Position numbers and translations under genes: made by a program. A stretch of DNA of 64,000 nucleotides, taken from contig NC_084760.1 of the NCBI RefSeq assembly GCF_028858725.1, positions 92,997,867 through 93,061,866 on the forward strand, given 5' to 3'. The notes under the pieces were generated by a model. It saw nothing but the letters and a program-made list of their open reading frames with translations, was not told the DNA's origin and searched no databases. This document shows, piece after piece, positions 24,601-37,536 of the stretch; the stretch's first letter is position 1; every line of letters starts with the position of its first letter. This DNA is from Colius striatus (lineage: Eukaryota > Chordata > Aves > Coliiformes > Coliidae).

Positions 24601-27600
24601 TATCCAGTTCTGCTTGTGTGGTAACAATTTCCACCTCCTAGGGAGGCTGAAAGACTGCAAATATATTTAATGTGAACTGAGCTCTTCAGTTCAATTTTTG
24701 AAGTAACTGTAGGTCTTTCATAAAGTAGATGGTGACATTATGGGTAACAAAGATAAGGCTTCCTGTAGCTGTTTTTTTTTTCACACTCTCCATTTGATTC
24801 ACTGTTTTCTAGCTGAATTACAGTATTACAATATTAGCAAGTACTGTGTGGGCTGAAAGGTACCATGCTGGGTGCCCACTTCACCTGACTACTTTTGGAT
24901 GATTCTAGCCAAGAAATAAGGATATTGTTTTGCCTTAAAAGCATTCATATCTTTTTCTGTAGAAATCCTAGCCCATCTTTATTCTGATGGAGGAAGGGAT
25001 CACAAATACTGATAACAAGGAGGCCTTTTTTGCTGTTCATACAAGCCTCCCATTTGGCCAATCCTTGAAAATTTCTTTGCACTCAGTCAAGAATGGAGAG
25101 GTAGAGATTAATGTTGTGCAGGGTGACAGAGGGCTCGGTGAGAGATCATGGGGAGCAGCCCTGTGGCAAGGTGAACCAGGAGGTCCCTGGAAGTATCAGG
25201 GAGTGACTTGGAGAACTTGGAAGCAGGGGAGTCTAGGACAAGGACTAGGAGGAGCTCCTGGCAGCTCAATGGTGAGGACAAAACCATGAAGCTGAAAGGA
25301 GACTGAGAAACAGGAAACGTAAAGGTAAGAGGGGGAGAAATTAGGACTGTAAGAAAGAAAAGTTAGAGGGACTAGAAGCTGAACGCTTCAAAGTTGTGTT
25401 AAGAGCTGACTCTGCCTGTATGTGTTCCTCTCAGAATCTGCAATAGAACACAGCATTTCTTACTTGCAGTGTTTTCCTACTGAGATCCACTAAAAAAATG
25501 AATGCCTTGTCTCTTTATAGCCTGCACAGAGGATGAGACACTTCTACATACTAAAGAGGTGTCTGTGGACCTCTGCTCCATTCTGTGGGTCTGGAATTCC
25601 AGCCCTTTCAATGAAACAAAGGGAACTAAATGTGATAACACATGAAAGGACATCGACTCTCCTTCCTTATAAAGCTAAGAAAATCTTTTATATGTGTGCC
25701 TCTGTGTGTGTGTGTGTGTGTGTAAATACACATACAAACTTGTTTGAAGCAAACTTGTGGTTCAATGCACTCAGAAAATAGGAAATACAGGCACTGGAGC
25801 TCAACTATGGCTCATCAGGTTTGACCACTTCTATTTTGATAATCTGTATTTCTGCCTCTTCATGTAGAGGTTTCTCCAAGTCCTCTGCTGCACAAGAATT
25901 ACCTCAACTTTTTATTATTAGCATTAGTAAGCATTCATGTGGTGGTAGTCCCTGAGTCACTGGGTGTTGTGTAGGCACAAAGGAAAGCCAGTCACTTCAC
26001 AGACAATGTTGCAGTCTAAAGAACCTGGACTGTAATTCTGCAGCTGGAACTTTTGATCGCACTGCTCAAATTGAATTCAAAAAACCCGCAGCTTATCTCG
26101 CTAGTCTTCCTCCTCTTCCTCCTTTATTTTTTCTTTACTCCCAAGGTTTTTGTTTCTTGTTTGTTTGTTTAACATTTTCAATAAAAAATGAGAGCATTCT
26201 GTATTTCTCCATTCCCGTTTTCCTTTCTACCTCCTCTGTTTCTGTGCTTCTTTCCCACAATTACCTCACTTCTTTTTTTTCCTTCTTCATTTTTTACTTC
26301 CCTTCTCTGTCACAAGGAATGAAGCATGAGCCTGGATCTTGCATTACCTGTGTAATTATTTGAACCTGTATTACATCTTCAGACCACCTCTATAGTCACT
26401 AGGGTTAAAACTCAATTATTTTTAATATATATTTTTGATTAAAACTTCTTGTGGGAAGCCTTCCAACTATGATATCAGTCTTATAACATTTACCTGAGTT
26501 TGCTGACATCCTGAAAGAATGATCTCAGGATCTCTCTCCTGGCTGAAAGGGCTAGCAACGGCACATCGCAGACAGTCATTAGCCTGCCCACAGCTGATTA
26601 TTTTGGGCGTTGAAACAGTGCAAGGGGAAAGAGTGAAGCCTTAGAATAGGTAATATCTGGAAATGGCTGGAAGAAAGATGTGCAATGGTGACGAGAAATA
26701 AGAGAGAAGAAAACCTCGGGAGGAAAAGGAGGAACTTAAGAGCCTAGAGGCAGAAACAGCAGTAGCCTGGAGGAGAGATTTTCTCAGTATGATGGAGAAC
26801 AGGAAAATAAGTACTGATTAAATTTTAGTTACAACATAATTTAAATCTATGAATAAGCCTCCTGGTGATATAAGAATGAGATCCAGTGATAACTGCAGAG
26901 ATTATAATGAAACACAATAGCCTGCCTTCTTTTTCTCTCACAGCTCTGCTCTGTCATCTTCCTTATCCATCCCTATTTTCCCTGCCTAGGCATGCCCAGC
27001 ACCTATGGAAATTACAGGAGCTTTGCCATTGACTCCATGAGGAGCACAGTTGCAGATGCCTGTAAATTGAGACCAGCCTCGGCAACGTGCTCATAGAAGG
27101 GCCCATTCCATGTCAGGAAGCAGGGGATGTTTCACTGACAGTGTTAATGCACTGTGGAGCAATGAAACTACTAGGTTCTAGCATATTATGGAGCAACATG
27201 ACAAAAATTGCAGAAACCACAATATTATCCTACCCACAGTTTTCCATTGACCCTAATTATAGTTCTGTTGCTAAAGCTATATAATTTGATTTTCAACAAC
27301 ACACCAAAAAGGCAGGAGCTCGCAGTTCCCAGAGCAATCCACACAGTTTGCTGGACAAATGTATTTTGCTTCTAGTCAGCATTAAGGTCAACAAAGAATT
27401 AAGAAATTAGATGTCTAAACATTGGTCTTCCAGTTGGACGAAAGGACAACAAACAAGATTGGTTAGTTAGGGCTGGCATGTCTGTGTCTTTGAACTCCAA
27501 ATGTTTAAAGTTGATGATAGCTTTTTACTGTAATGGCAGGTGGTAGATCCAGTGGAACTCATAGTGTTCTTGCACTTTTATTCCATGGGAATTCTCTTAT

Positions 27601-30600
27601 CTTCAGAGATAACAAAAGGCTTAAGCATCACTGGTGTGCTGGCACTTGGCCCTCACGCATATAACAGTAAAAGCACAAACCTTTTTCTGCTTACCCCATT
27701 ATTTGTTCCACTTGACTACCTGTTGCCATTTGGAAAGCAATTTTATAACTCAGTATCCAGTAGCTGCTCATCCTCTGTCCTTTCTGCTCTGAATGCCCAG
27801 TTGGTGGCAAGGCAGCATTAGCTGTCACTAAGATCTGGTCTGACATCAGTGAACCATTTCACAGAAGATACTAAACTGTATTACCTGGTAACACAAAACC
27901 TATCCAGATAGCATTGCAGCTACAGATACACAGATGAAAGTCCCCATTTCCTATTGCGAAGCCCCCAACTAGTCCAGTGGCTATCTCAGGGGTTTTTGCT
28001 TTCTGTTGAAACAAAGCAGCAAAACACAGACTGTAGCTTGAAGTGAGAGAAAATCATATTTATGAGAAAAACATACTTGTTAGAAAAGGAAGATGTTGAG
28101 CTGTATCTCTCCAATGAATTGTCATTTTATTCATCATATGAGTTCTTGTTTTGATTGTAAATTCCTTTGCCTTGCTCTTATTTCTTTTTTTTTTTTTTTT
28201 GTTATTTGTCTTACCTGTTTTTTATTTATTTTGCCATGCAAGTCCCTGATTTCTTTCTGGCCTAATTTGCTGTTGCCACACCGTTGTCATAAACTGGCAA
28301 TCTGACACCTGCCCCACCACTGACAGATGAGTATTGCTCAGCATCGAGAGCTGGCACCCCCACCTTCCCCATCCTCCTAATGGATGTTTCCACCTTATGG
28401 CTGAGGGCACAGCAGGAAGCCTGTTTTTCCACCTCCATGGGGGAATCAGGGCAAATCCCATTTAAAATTCAGTGGAAGTGAATGTAAGTAGACAACCGGG
28501 CTTTACGTGAAGAAACTGAGGTGTGACATGCCCTTTTTTGCCAACATTACTGGGTGGTGATAACCTCCAGCAAAGCAGCAGGATGGGAAGCCTAGGGCAG
28601 CGACTGCTGTAGCTGCTGCAGCAAAATTCACCAAAGCCCATCTCTCAACACAGAGTAGTGCTCTTGATGTTGCTGGGAATCAGGCATCCTCTAACTGAAG
28701 TGAAAAGTGGCAAGGGACAAGATTTCAGATGGTTACTGATTTTGTTTTGCTCTCAAAGGCAGCATGATTAAAATTTGGATTCTAATTATCTGCCCTTTTT
28801 TTTTTTTAAGTAGCAGTGCCTAACTAATTCCCATCAGTGCCTTCCCTAAGATCAGAAGAAAAGCTGTCTCTAAAATATATTCTCTCAATTCCAAGCCAGT
28901 CATATAAGAACAGTGACCAAGATGAATCAGCTCTATGGTGTTCTCATTCTGTGCTTAATAATAAAATAAAACAAACAAACAAAAAAATACTAATGAAATG
29001 CTGAATCCTGCAGGGTGCTGAAATTTGCAGACTGTTGTCTGAGCTTGCACTTTGACTCTGGGCTTACATTTGTCTGCTAAAGCACAGTAAGCACACATGA
29101 TATTATACAAACAAATAAAATACAATTAAATCAATACATCCAGGCAGAGAAAACTACTGAAAGGTTTACTACTTCTCAAAAATAATGTACCCAGTAGAAG
29201 ACAATCTCTGGAAGCACAGAATATGTTAACGTGGTACTATTTACATGCTTAGATGTTCAAAACTGCAAAATACAGACATTTATAGGTACATGTTTCAAAT
29301 TTAAAGTAACCTCTTTGGAAGGAGCACATGATTTCTTCTTCTGACACACTGAAGGGGAATAATGTTCATTGTTTATGCATTTGCTCAAGCAGTGGAATTT
29401 TACATTGCTAAACTTCGCTTCATCAGATGTACATCAGTTTAAATTAGCTCAAAATCCATCTCAACATTCATTTCTAGATCAGTCTTCAGAGGAACTGATT
29501 TGTCAGGATGCCTAAATCCAGATCCACTACAAATAAGCCAGGAAAGACAAATAAGCCTCTTGGCACAAAACAAATGAGCTGGGGGAAAAGGAATGTGAAA
29601 AAAGAAAGAGCTAAGGCAAAGTAAGACAAAACCTGCCAGTGGGAAGAATGCAGAGTTTCAAATCCCTGACGCCACCTCACTTGAAATTCCTTATGTTCCA
29701 CCTTCCCTCCAGCCTCTCCTTTTCTTTTTTCCTTTTTTTTTCTTTTTTTTTTTAAAATTACCTTCTGACAACCTTCCCCGCTCATCTCTCTGCATGTTCA
29801 TTTGCACTCCTCTTTAAACTGCTTCTCTTTGACAAACCTTATAAACCATTTAGAGTGCCTGAGCGAGAACAGTTCAGAAGCAACAAAAAGCTTTGTGCAT
29901 GGTCTGATCAATGGTAGCTGCCTGAGTATGCTTTTAGCTCCCAGCAAATACTAAGTAAAACAGAATAGTGTCTTAAAAGGAAAGGTAGTTGACAGCAGAC
30001 CCTTACTGTCCTTCCATTGAGTATACCGGTTTTTTGATTCTAGAGTTGTGAAGTCTTTGTAAAAGAGTACGAGTGGCAGAAAATTGAAATGTTTATTTGA
30101 TACCAGTGCTAGCAAGAAACAGTGGCCAAGTGTTATAATAACTACCCTTGAAGGAATTTGGGATTAAAGGTAAAACCCTTGCAGGCTAAGACCAGGTCTC
30201 CTTAGCTGGGGAACAGCCCAAGAGAGAAATCCTTCTTTCTGCACAAGCTTTCCTTTAATGGTAGCTAATTAACCTGGTGTTACGTTAAAGATTTACCATA
30301 TTTATCAGGTCTGACTCAGTTCTTATTCATCACTATTCAAGAACAGAACTGAGATAACTTGCCTTATTTTCATCCTTGTTCATGTAGCTTGGCTTGGGTA
30401 GAGGTTTGAATGAACTCAGAGAAGTTAGTTCTCTTAGATCATGTACGAGATACAGTTTTATCAGGTAGCACTGACTGAGTATAAGACAGTCAGTGCCACA
30501 TACATTACCATTATACTCCTCTGTTCCTAATTTTGCTCCTTTTGTTTCCTATCAGACTCTCTAGAGGCCTCTAGTTTGTATTCATTCACTCTCTCAAACG

Positions 30601-31860
30601 TCTTCCCAGATGCTCAAATCCCACTTCTGTTATTGCAGTTTCTTTCAAATTTGTCTGGATCCCTTGTGCAGAGTCAGGACTTTACTGTTCCTTAGCTCAG
30701 CATTCTCCTGGCTGGGCTCCAGCTCAGGTAATTATATCCAGGGCTCTCACAAACTTCTCTCTCTAGCTGCATTTGGAGAAGTTATTCTTCCCTTTCTTTT
30801 CTGAACTGCTTTATAACACTGCGGATACTGGGAACTGATGGGATGTGTGTTTTGGAGAGGCTGTGCATTATGCATAAGGGGTGAACCAACACTTTTCTGC
30901 AGGGGGACCGAAAGTACCCTCACAGCTTCCTCTCTTTTTCATTCCAATTCTATTTTAAGTGGACAGTTGTCACACAAAGTAGAAGCTGAAGGACAAAAAT
31001 GTGGTCCAGATTAATCTGTTGTTACTATTTGAATGTGGAGGCTTCTCTCTCTAATTTACTATTCTGAATCTAGCCTAGATTTGTTCAGTAGCTGTTCAGT
31101 GGCTTATGTCACTTGAGCCGATTGTCATAAGATGCTCACAAAAATAGATTTCTCACTTATTGAGAGAAATATCAATACAGAGGCTGAAGAGAGAACGAGC
31201 ATTGCTAGAGGTAATGCTGCTGCATCAACCATGAGGCAAACTATAAAGCAAAAGCAACAGAAAACTTAGTTTTACAATGCTCATGTTCAATCTGTTTGTT
31301 AACCGACAGTTCTCTGATTCTAGTACTTATCCAGTGGTAGGCCAAAGACAGCTCAGAGTATCCTTTCCAATGAAAGATGATTCAAACAGAATCATAAGGA
31401 GTCTGAAACACTTCAGGGAGAGAGAAAAAAATGTTTTCCTTCTTAACTAAGAAGTATGAACCACAAATTTAGGTAAATTACAGAAATTAAAAAAATATAC
31501 CGTAAAGAACAAAATAGAGAACAGCAATTAATCTCCTTACTAGACACTGCTCATTTCCTGCAGAATATGGGCATAAGAACTGTCTGCAAGCACTTATGTA
31601 AGCTCATCTAACTGCTCACTGCAGCACAGTTCTCCCAAGACAAAGAAATGGATCTTCACACTTCAAACAAGTAAATTATAATCAATTCTCGCTCCTTCAC
31701 CTGGGAAGAATTTGAGCTGTTGCTACCAGTTAGTGGAAGTTAGCTGTTCCCTAGTCAGGGTAGAAATGCTGCACTCAGGAAAATCTTGGGAAGACAAATG
31801 ATTCAGGAGGGGTCTATGCTCACAAGATGTTTAAGAAGTGCTTTCCTAATCTAAATTTGA
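21621..31860. other. Long intergenic spacer without recognised gene
   Basis: About 10 kb of AT-rich sequence. It holds a perfect (TG)n microsatellite at about 25,703-25,723, T-rich runs near 28,180, 28,800 and 29,725-29,752, and a small GC-richer patch at 22,900-23,120 with chance frames on both strands. I see no exon with credible splice sites, no LTR ends and no CR1 tail here. Old repeats beyond recognition by eye are likely. Confidence 0.45.
25703..25723. repeat. (TG)n dinucleotide microsatellite
   Basis: About ten uninterrupted TG units. Confidence 0.9.
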
Positions 31861-31889
31861 AGGCTTTACTTTCACCATGGGCCATCTAT

Positions 31890-32005
31890 CAGAGAAGGAT
31901 TATCAGAGAGCAGACTTATCTACTTGGCCTTGCTTGGAGTGGAGGTTGGACCAAATTACATCTGAAGGTCCTTTTGAGCCTGAATTATTCTCTGGTTATT
32001 CTCCA
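31890..32005 (+). mobile_element. Old CR1 LINE tail fragment
   Basis: GGAGGTTGGACCAAATTACA, then TGAAGGTCCTTTTGAGCC, then GAATTATTCT, matches the CR1 3' terminus (GGTTGGACTAGATGATC, AAGGTCCCTTCCAACC, TTCTATGATTCT) with many substitutions. It is more decayed than the copies at 18.8 and 40.9 kb. Its 5' limit is unclear. Confidence 0.6.
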
Positions 32006-33719
32006 GCCTCCCCAATGATAGCTTATATCTGGAAAGAAGGCAGCCATGCCTGCTCTGTGCCCATGGGGTGAATCCTTCACGCTGGGGAAAATCCTACCAA
32101 GGAAAAACAATTAAAGAAACATCTATCTGATGCAAAAGTAATACAGCCTATATTCAGTATTTTTTTGTTTTCCTTTCCCCTCAAATCTTCAATTTTGAAA
32201 ACTGCCAGGTCCAGCTCAGCTTTCATTCTAAAAAAAAAAATATTTATACCCAGTTAGGCTATGACTGAACTTGAATCACTTGCCCTCACAGATTTCACCT
32301 GGCGACATCCACCTTTCTGAGATGGCTTCCGCACTTGTCCTAGAAGGGGCTGCAGGGACCAAAGCAAAGAGAGAGAAAGGGAAGGACTAGAGACCTGTGG
32401 AAGTGTATATCTGGAAGTTTAAGTTAACTTTACTCTACTACAGTTAAGTTAGCCCAGTCCCTGCACAGTTTTGATGATGAGACTTGGCCAGTGTAAAAAT
32501 AGCTGGCACCAGCCTCAGCTTCTTCCCCTCCTGCTAAACATTCTTTTCATGCAAAAAGAAATTGACCCGACTGTACTTGGTAACATTTTTATCCTCCCTC
32601 CCTTGCAGTTCAGAGGTATGTAAGCAGTAATAAATCCATATTTAAAGTGTTGTTGACTGCTTTAGAACTTCAGCAGTAAAGGAAATAAAGTAAGCACCTA
32701 AGCATGTAGCCCTTGCACAATTAAACATGGCACCTACTGCTGGGTATAACTAAAAGCAGGGTTGACTAAGGAACTAAATAAAACTGTAATGGACTACTCT
32801 ATGATTTATATCACATGGATTTTTTTGTAATCTTTGTAAGTGGAAACCAGGAATGGGTGCACATGTTTGCAGAAGACAAACAACAGGATTGAACTTATTT
32901 TAGGATTCTTACTGCAAGCGAAGCACTGGGGAAAAGGAGAAAGTCAAAGTCAACAAACAAGCTTGAGAGTTGGGATTTTTATGAAGAATAAATATTCAGT
33001 CTATAATCATATCTACAAAGAATGGATGCAGTTGGCTTACATTGGACCAGTAAAGATGAGTCTGGCACTGCTGCTGCTACTACATGAATACCTAATAGGA
33101 AATGTAACTCGTATTATTTCCTGATCTTATATTTTCAAAAGAGGTGATTTTAGAATTAAGTCAATTTTGTAAACTTCAGTATCTCTTTCTTTTTTTTCTT
33201 TTTGAAAACTTGGCACCTCAAACAAGTTTTGAGGCCACATATTAGGCAAGTAAAAATTGCTTTATCATATCAGCATTTTCATATTAATCACTATGTGTGG
33301 AGATGTCCAATGTAAGAATAGCAACATTCTAAACTTCCACAGTAGCCATCACTAAAATATTTCAAATACTTTATAAATACTACTAGGTGAATTTGCATTA
33401 AACAACAATATGCACCTTATCAAAAAGAAGTAAAGGGCCTGCTATTCTGGATCAAATTTTCAAGAGCCTTGCCAGCCTTTTTCTCTCCAGAGTCTTTATA
33501 CACAGGACAAGCTCACCACGGTATAATCCCTATTTTGGTCACTTACTAAAAGAGCCTCAGGCTGCTCATATACACTTCTGTAAATGCTGTAAACAATTTC
33601 CTATTGTCAAAACTCATTATAACAGCTATGTATTTTTAATTATTTTTTTAATACTGTCAGATAAACAAAGTGAATGTTTGAACTCCTACTTTACCAGAAA
33701 GCCCTTTTTGGCTGCATGA

Positions 33720-34960
33720 TTGTGAAGGTTTGAAGATGAGTGAAAATGTTTTGAGCCAAACTTTAAAAAGAAGTGGAAATCACACTTAGCATGGCAGAGG
33801 TGCCTGTGAAGATCATAGGGGATATTAAGAGAGTGCTGCAATTCAGCTGGGAAAGATCAAAGAGAGCTAGATAACAGCCAGGGGACATCAGAGTACCATG
33901 AAAGTTGCTGAGGATGTAGGAAAAGCCTGTGTAGTGCTGTGGGACATAAGGGAAGTTGAATAAGATATGCATGTCAAGAAAGGTCCCAGGGTGATACAGA
34001 AAACCAGAGGACACATCATCATGACAGAGCTGTCTGAGAAAGCCTCACAATGCTATGAGATGCAAGCCTCGGGATGATGATGAAAACCAGGGAAGGCTGA
34101 GAATTGCTGAGGACACAAAACACAGTCAGCTAACGCAAGGGAATGTTACTGAATGCGATCGCATCAAAAAGGGCTATAACTGCTGGGTATAGCTACAGGG
34201 GTGTTTGAAATAATAAAGTCACAGAATGTCCAGATTTTATAGGGAATAACACCTGCTGCTGGAGATCAGGGACCAATAAAGATAAATGAAGAAGTAATTA
34301 GAAATATGACAAGGAAAAACATATTATATTACAAAATAGAAAAAGAAAAATCATTGCTAGAGAGCATGAGGGAGAATCTGAGAAATGTTTTCAGCAAAAA
34401 ACTCCCCAGTCTTAGAAACCTCCTTGGAGCAGCTGCTGAGCCTGAAGAAGGCTACAGCCTGTTAGGGAATGAGAGAGCAACCATAAGATGCCAGAAACAG
34501 TGAAGCAGGTTGTGAGCTGAATGACAAATGTGTAAACTGCTGGTTGCTATAAAGGGCCACAGAGTCAGGAAATGTTGGAGCCTGCTGTTCTGCTTCTGGA
34601 GGCATCCAGGAAGAATGCAAGTGGAAGGAACAGAGTATGTGTTGAATAGCACCAAAAACACTGGAGAAGGCCATGAATACCTTTAAGCCTGTTCAATGTG
34701 AGAGATCCAGAGGAAGGCAGTGAATTACTGGCATGGTTAGCTATGCAGCCTCATAGAAACCAAGGCAAGGCCATGATCTCCCAAGGGCCAAAGATACCAG
34801 GAAAAAGTTCAAGAAAGAATGTGGATTGCCAGGGGGACTGAAGAATCCTGCATATAAACTAGGCAAAACCGAAAAGCTGTGAGATCAGGAAGCACAGGGT
34901 AAGGTCACAGACTGAAACAACTCAGATGTCTGGTTTCACGTTTGACTAATAGAAGAAAGA
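33720..34960. other. Purine-rich, weakly repetitive stretch
   Basis: The plus strand is unusually rich in A and G. Loosely similar phrases recur, such as GCTGTGGGACATAAG, GCTATGAGATGCAAG, GCTGTGAGATCAGGAAG, GAAAACCAGGGAAGGCTGAG and CCAAGGGCCAAAGATACC. The last resembles the core of the 20.7-kb tandem repeat. No fixed period was found by eye and no gene is supported. It may be a degenerate satellite or an old repeat. Confidence 0.3.
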
Positions 34961-35689
34961 TGTCACCCATGATAATCCTGCCTGCTTTTCTTTTGGAGTG
35001 CAGAACAGAATTCCTTTCAGTACTGTCTTAAAGCAATGAATGCTTCCTGCTGAACAACCAATGCCATGTATGGAAAATAGCTATCTGTCCTATGTCACTG
35101 TATGTGTTTAAACTGGGCCTTGGAAACCACACGAGACTAGGAGAGGAAAATAATTTCTTTGACACAAGGGAAACTTTGAGGGCTAAATCGTGCTTAGCTC
35201 TGTGTGCTGGCACAGAGAGCCCTCTTCCCCTTACAGCAAAGTTACACAGCAGGTAACACTGATCTCTCATCCTGAGTTCATAAAATACTGATAGAAAACA
35301 GTGCACAAAATATGTTTTGTTTGTGCAACATCTAACTCCAGAGCACCGGTCCTAAACAGAGGAACATGGCCAATGTGTTTATAATTCACAGGGTTGACTG
35401 GCTCTGGAGCAATGCCTCACTGTACCCTGGGCAGACTGAGGGCCTCAGCCCCCATCTGTCAACCCAGCTTTGCCGAAGAGATGCTCTATTTGAAACCTGC
35501 TCCTTGCTGCACGTCTTCCCAGGGGAATGATGATCAACACTAGCACTTCAGCAGCACAACTCCTCCCTCCTTCCAACACAGCTCAGCCTCAGGAGAGCCA
35601 TTCTGCAGCCTGCATTTGGATGGGAGGCAAAGGGGGAAGAAGACAAAGAGTTATTTTTCATAAGATCTGCTGCGGAAAATGAAAACAGT

Positions 35690-36240
35690 CAGGTCTCCAA
35701 CCTCTTTCCTTTGTTTGCCTTAGGTCTCTCAATTTCTATATCAGGCTCTGGCTCAGCTTCCATTAGTTCTTCCTCATCAACATCGTTAACAATGGTTTCC
35801 TCACTGAGGGTATCACAAAGATTATACTTACTGCCAGAATCCTCTGGCACAAAATCACTGTCTGAGTCAGAGTAGAGAAATAATTAACCCTCATGATACT
35901 GCTCTGAGGAATGAACAGAATACTGAATAAGATTTCTGGGGCATCAAACTGATCCTGCTCCTAAGGAGAAAAGCATCTACTCACTGAAGTTAACACTGCC
36001 ACTGAGGAGTGAAGAGATTCCTGTGTCAATGCAGGAAACATCTTCACCTCAACTGTGAGTGGCATGCATCACCTTAATTGCGTTAGTTACCTTACATGTC
36101 TAAACGGCCAACCAGTTACTGCTCTGGCCCTGGATTAGATCATGGTTTCATTACCCAAAAACATTATCAGTGTCAACGGATCCTCAGCTTCTGTGAAACT
36201 CATCAGGCTGGAGTCAGGCAGGGCAAGACTGTCTTACTTG
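35690..36240 (-). pseudogene. Decayed acidic open-frame relic, identity unknown
   Basis: On the minus strand, 35880 down to 35690 translates without a stop into a strongly acidic Ser/Asp/Glu-rich stretch containing SDSDSDFVPEDS and later EEELMEAEPEPDIEIE, then a basic end (KANKGKR) and a stop. Upstream (higher coordinates) short pieces in shifting frames also look protein-like, for example DSLALPDSSLMSFTEAEDP near 36,230-36,180. They are broken by stops at about 35,887 and 35,977 and by frame changes. I do not recognise the family. Acidic N-terminal regions of this sort occur in domesticated or active DNA-transposon proteins but also in many nuclear proteins. A GTAAGT within the frame could mean a splice site. 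It may be an old pseudogene, a transposon relic, or chance. Confidence 0.33.
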
Positions 36241-37452
36241 AAATTACCAGCACTTGATTTGCAAATGGCCTTCAAACTCTCCTGATTGTGTTGGTGATGT
36301 ATAAGACTAGATTCAATCTAAAACTCCAGAAACTGAAACAGAACTGCAGGAAAATTTTCCCTACATATGGAGAAGCATGTTGCCCCACAGAAGAGAAATA
36401 TGCAGCAAGATTTACACAGATTTGCATGTTTTCTACTCTAGAGACAACAGCTCTCCTTCCCTCCAAAAAGTAATCAGTCACTTCAGTGACAGACATCCTC
36501 AAGCAATGCTAATTAACTTTCTACTTCCAGAAGGATCCCCTCCCAGAAGCTGATAATACATCTCAGTGGGGTAGGAGAAGGATAGTACAGTCCTAGTTGG
36601 CTGGGAGGGATCTCTGAAGAAGTACATATCATACAGATTTCTGTCTGCAAAAAAACCCAGTAGTATGCTAAGATCTGGAATCCTTTCACTTCTGCTGGGA
36701 ATTTAGTTCAAAGCAGCTGCATGTAAATTTCGCATAGCAAATGCTATACTGGCAAATCTTTCTCATAATTCTTGTTTCTAAATAAACAAGAGTAAACTAC
36801 ATAAAAAGGAGCTAGCTTTAGACCAGCCAGATTTACCCTGTTTTCAAATAAAAATGAAAACGACCATAAAGAAAAAAAAAAAGACTGATGAGCAGACACA
36901 CTGACCTGCCTCATCAATTTGTGCTGCATAAGGGAAACACAGATTGACTGAATCTTGATAACTAGAGATTCCACAGTAAACATTCAGCTACCATTCCCAG
37001 TTCCTCTCCTTTCCAGCCAGGTGTGGGTAAGAGGCAGGGAGACATGGAAGAAGGGTCAGAATCAGGCTGGGAATTGCCTGAAGGCCCCTCATCTTTCCCC
37101 ATGCCCTAAAGCAATGACAGCAGTTAATACTTCCTTCATTCACATTCTTTGCATATGTATTTCTGGTATCTGTGTGACCTCTAAACTTCTGCCTCACCTG
37201 AAAGAAAGGGGAACTTTGTAATTTCTTCCTGAAGTGGCAAGATCACTTCAACTTCTGACTTAGTTCATACACATTAAAAAAATTAATGAGATCAGTAAAA
37301 GTTGCTAATGGACAGAGAAAAACACCTCAGCAAGAATGCAGTTGTTAGGACACAATCTAATCTTGTACGTAGTTATACCTTCAACATTAAGTCACAGCCC
37401 TGGCATGTAATTCATACATATAGTCTCCCTGCCCCCACTCCTACACACCACC

Positions 37453-37536
37453 TAGAATGGCAGGGGTTGGAAGGGACCTTTCGAGATCATCTAGTCCAAC
37501 CCCTCTGCAGAAGCAGGTTTACCTAGAACACCTAGA
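37453..37536 (-). mobile_element. CR1 LINE tail fragment
   Basis: The plus strand reads AGAATGGCAGGGGTTGGAAG, then GATCATCTAGTCCAACCCCT and CTGCAGAAGCAGGTTTACCT, the reverse complement of the CR1 3' terminus. Only about 80 bp of the extreme 3' end is present. Confidence 0.85.
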
